In this document: positions 61,461-64,000 of the stretch, piece by piece | How the letters are laid out: each line of letters opens with the position of its first letter | Position numbering within the stretch: position 1 is the stretch's first letter | Notes under the pieces: model-generated | Seen by the model: the letters and a program-made list of their open reading frames with translations, nothing else | The model's database searches: none | What the model was told of the DNA's origin: nothing | Position numbers and translations under genes: made by a program | Source of the DNA: Azorinus chamasolen | Lineage: Eukaryota; Mollusca; Bivalvia; Cardiida; Solecurtidae | Reading direction: 5' to 3' | Length of the DNA: 64,000 bases | NCBI GenBank assembly: GCA_963576725.1 | Contig: OY755237.1 | Location: 53,287,674 to 53,351,673 of the forward strand

Positions 61461-62965
61461 ATGACTTCTACCCTGCATTAAGCAGCTTTCTGCATGACTT
61501 CTACCCTGCATTCAGCAGCTTTCTGCATGACTTCTACCCTGCATTAAGCAGCTTTCTGCATGACTTCTACCCTGCATTCAGCAGCTTTCTGCATGACTTC
61601 TGCCCTGCATTCAGCAGCTTTCTGCATGACTTCTACCCTGCATTAAGCAGCTTTCTGCATGACTTCTGCCCTGCATTCAGCAGCCTTCTGCATGACTTCT
61701 GCCCTGCATTCAGCAGCTTTCTGCACGACTTCTACCCTGCATTCAGCAGCTTTCTGCATGACTCTACCCTGCATTAAGCAGCTTTCTGCATGATTTCTGC
61801 CCTGCATTCAGCAGCTTTCTGCATGACTTCTACCCTGCATTAAGCATCTTTCTGCATGACTTCTACCCTGCATTAAGCAGCTTTCTACCCTGAATTAAGC
61901 AACTTTCTGCATGACTTCTACCCTGCATTAAGCAGCTTTCTGCATGACTTCTGCCCTGCATTCAGCAGCTTTCTGCATGACTTCTGCCCTGCATTCAGCA
62001 GCTTTCTGCACGACTTCTACCCTGCATTCAGCAGCTTTCTGTATGACTTCTACCCTGCATTCAGCAGCTTTCTGCATGACTTCTACCCTGCATTCAGCAG
62101 CTTTCTGCATGACTTCTACCCTGCATTCAGCAGCTTTATGCATGACTTCTACCCTGCATTCAGCAGCTTTCTGCATGACTTCTGCCCTGCATTCAGCAGC
62201 TTTCTGCATGACTTCTGCCCTGCATTCAGCAGCTTTCTGCATGACTTCTGCCCTGCATTCAGCAGCTTCTGCATGACTTCTACCCTGCATTCAGCATCTT
62301 TCTGCATGACTTCTGCCCTGCATTCAGCATCTTTCTGCATGACTTCTGCCCTGCATTCAGCAGCTTTCTGCATGACTTCTGCCCTGCATTCAGCAGCTTT
62401 CTGCATGACTTCTGCCCTGCATTCAGCATCTTTCTGCATGACTTCTGCCCTGCATTCAGCAGCTTTCTGTATGACTTCTGCCCTGCATTCAGCATCTTTC
62501 TGCATGACTTCTGCCCTGCATTCAGCATCTTTCTGCATGACTTCTGCCCTGCATTCAGCAGCTTTCTGCATGACTTCTACCCTGCATTCAACATCTTTCT
62601 GCATGACTTCTGCCCTGCATTCAGCAGCTTTCTGCATGACTTCTGCCCTGCATTCAGCAGCTTTCTGCATGACTTCTACCCTGGATTCAGCAGCTTTCTG
62701 CATGACTTCTACCCTGGATTCAGCAGCTTTCTGCATGACTTCTACCCTGCATTCAGCAGCTTTCTGCATGACTTCTGTCCTGCATTCAGCAGCTTTCTGT
62801 ATGACTTCTACCCTGCATTTAGCAGCTTTCTGCATGACTTCTACCAGCAGCTTTCTGCATGACTTCTACCAGCAGCTTTCTGCATGACTTCTACCAGCAG
62901 CTTTCTGCATGACTTCTACCAGCAGCTTTCTGCATGACTTCTACCCTGCATTAAGCAGACTCATG
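61461..62965 (+). repeat. 33-bp array from the right arm of family C
   Basis: About 45 units of CAGCTTTCTGCATGACTTCT + ACCCTGCATTMAG, including short 24-bp units (ACCAGCAGCTTTCTGCATG) at 62835-62940. The unit is multiple-of-three, so frames up to 249 codons are open on both strands (11-residue period); these are not genes. ACC/GCC and TTAAG/TTCAG variants mark sub-blocks. Confidence 0.96.
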
Positions 62966-63004
62966 TCTTAACAAATCTTCTATATAAAACGTTTGGTTTA
63001 GCAA

Positions 63005-63200
63005 TTTCAGTGTTGGAAACGAGTCTCTAATGTATTTTGAAAACAGTGTAGATCCAGTTGAGAGGGATATTTGAGGAACCCTCTCGCAATGGGTATGCAC
63101 TGTTTGACATTTATTTAAAACAAATCCCTGATTATTCACGGTAAGCTTGACCTGTGTGAATATTGGAATAGTCCATTAGAAAAATCATCGTTGAAAGGTT
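63005..63200 (+). mobile_element. Family G element
   Basis: GAAAACAGTGTAGATCCAG, the core GAGAGGGATATTTGAGGAAC / CCCTCTC, TATGCACTGTTTGAC, the tail GAATAGTCCATTAGAAAAA as in 52186-52375. Confidence 0.75.
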
Positions 63201-63391
63201 TAGATGTTTGCTTCTTCGTAGTCACTTAAGCGGCTTAGACGTTGTACGGTGATGTGCTTAATCAGCAAAACAATATGGAGAGCGACAAATATGACGGATC
63301 AATAGGGCTTACAGGAGCCTTGAGATGATTGCCTAGAAATAACTCTGTAATCGTATTACACATGTTACATGTTGTGTGAACAAGCTTTCCT

Positions 63392-63648
63392 CTAAGACCT
63401 TACTGCCGGAGGTAGTGTAAAATACAAATTCTTCTTACATAATCCTACGTGCTAAATGAAAAAAGTTTTGCCCTAAGACCTTACTGCTAAAGTTAGTGTA
63501 AAATACAAATATTTGTACTGATATTATTATAGGTGCTAAATGAAGAAGCTACTTGCTGCCAGAGTAAGTGTGAAATATGTGAAGAATGTGCCTCTAGAGC
63601 TAGTGTAGATACAAAACATCTTATATTACCATCGGAGCTAAATGAAGA
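63392..63648. repeat. ~75-80-bp degenerate tandem repeat
   Basis: Three to four units with CTAAGACCTTACTG, AGTGTAAAATACAAAT and GTGCTAAATGAAGAAG. Confidence 0.8.
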
Positions 63649-63654
63649 TTGGCT

Positions 63655-63770
63655 TTAACCCATTTGCTCCCACGATCCCATATATGCAAAAAACGTCAAT
63701 TTGCTGCAAACGTAATTTATTTCTGCAAACGTCATTGCTGCTGCAAACGTCAATAACGGCAAATGTCATT
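63655..63770 (+). mobile_element. Family F left end with CAAACGTC repeats
   Basis: TTAACCCATTTGCTCCCACG, then four GCAAACGTMAWT-type repeats (63700-63755); the right end is not found before the next element. Confidence 0.6.
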
Positions 63771-64000
63771 CATTATTATTATATCTCAGTTTCATTTACA
63801 ATGTTAATTTCCCATAGGCCACCGTGACATAGAAATACTGTCAGTCCCAGCGGGGAAAAAATACTGTCGGAAAAATATTGTCTCCCGCTACCATAGGCAC
63901 GGAACATCTAGATCAGTGAGCGCTTATTAAATTGTGTGTGTGTGTGTGTGTGAGACGTCATCCGATGACGTCATCAACAAACGACATTATGACAATTGCT
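63770..64000 (+). mobile_element. Second copy of the CRE-bearing insertion (27853), cut by window end
   Basis: ATTTCATTTACAATGTTAAT, CATAGGCCACCGTGACA, CCCGCTACCATAGG and a GATGACGTCATC site match 27870-28070. A (GT)n run (about 63936-63953) replaces the CGTGAC spacer. The ORF region lies beyond base 64000. Confidence 0.85.

Larger units (their letters stand above)
60394..63000. mobile_element. Family C element with both arms expanded
   Basis: Left end CTGTTAAACTTCTCTAAAC preceded by TA, then GGTGGCAGTTTAATACAGG; right end CTGCATTAAGCAGACTCATG + TCTTAAC. A normal copy is ~200 bp; this is ~2.6 kb because each arm became an array with the old centre (TCCAAAAGGAACTG, 61442) still between them. 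Confidence 0.88.

Noticed and set aside
62138..62887. 249-codon open frame (and 228 codons on the other strand)
   Set aside because: Pure translation of the 33-bp array; the unit length is divisible by three, so all frames without a stop in one unit stay open.
60443..62965. CRISPR-like regular repeats
   Set aside because: Repeats are directly adjacent without unique spacers, embedded in eukaryotic transposon sequence.

Overview
This window is non-coding-dominated eukaryotic nuclear DNA. It has long intergenic or intronic stretches, no operon-like packing, no complete gene and no RNA gene that I can recognise. Several repeat types suggest a marine or freshwater bivalve mollusc: Helitron-like elements carrying 140-200 bp internal tandem monomers, a hairpin tail ending in GCGAGCTAAAA, and very many small hairpin-cored inverted-repeat elements. 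The species cannot be fixed from sequence alone.

Most of the window is built from a few families of short non-autonomous DNA elements, given local labels here. Families A, B, E, F and G begin and end with CCCWTTYSC-type inverted repeats. They are flanked by TTAA, which is the target duplication of the piggyBac superfamily. Each family carries a different palindrome core. Family C begins CAGTARAACC, has TA flanks and looks pogo/Tc1-mariner-like. Family D has a core reading TTTCTCCACCAAACC and longer target repeats. Copies are nested in each other or sit end to end sharing one TTAA, so both target sites and insertion order can be read directly.

Layout: 1-1456 is a 45/49-bp satellite. 1.5-13 kb holds mixed A-E elements, a Helitron-like block (4.2-5.2 kb), an inverted repeat pair (5.9 and 8.9 kb) and candidate minus-strand exons near 4.0, 5.7 and 7.9 kb. 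13.9-16.6 kb holds a 240-bp foldback and a Helentron-like element with a 576-bp higher-order repeat. 17-24 kb is more A/B/C/E elements plus candidate exons near 18.9, 20.4 and 21.0 kb. 24.1-29.7 kb holds three tandem-cored or TIR elements and a CpG-rich TIR element. 30-48 kb is dense nested hairpin elements with arrays at 32.5-33.6, 35.6-36.2 and 41.5-41.9 kb. 48-60 kb has several exon-like frames and a second copy of a 1.1-kb repeat. 60.4-63.0 kb is a single family C element whose two arms have each expanded into a tandem array.

The most striking theme is that at least three independent tandem arrays (from families C, D and A) sit exactly inside a hairpin element, between recognisable outer ends, and have monomers that match that element's own arm. 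Here small DNA transposons appear to seed satellites.

Protein-coding evidence is limited to isolated exon-like frames with splice-type borders. They are reported as candidates with modest confidence. None gives a secure gene identity.
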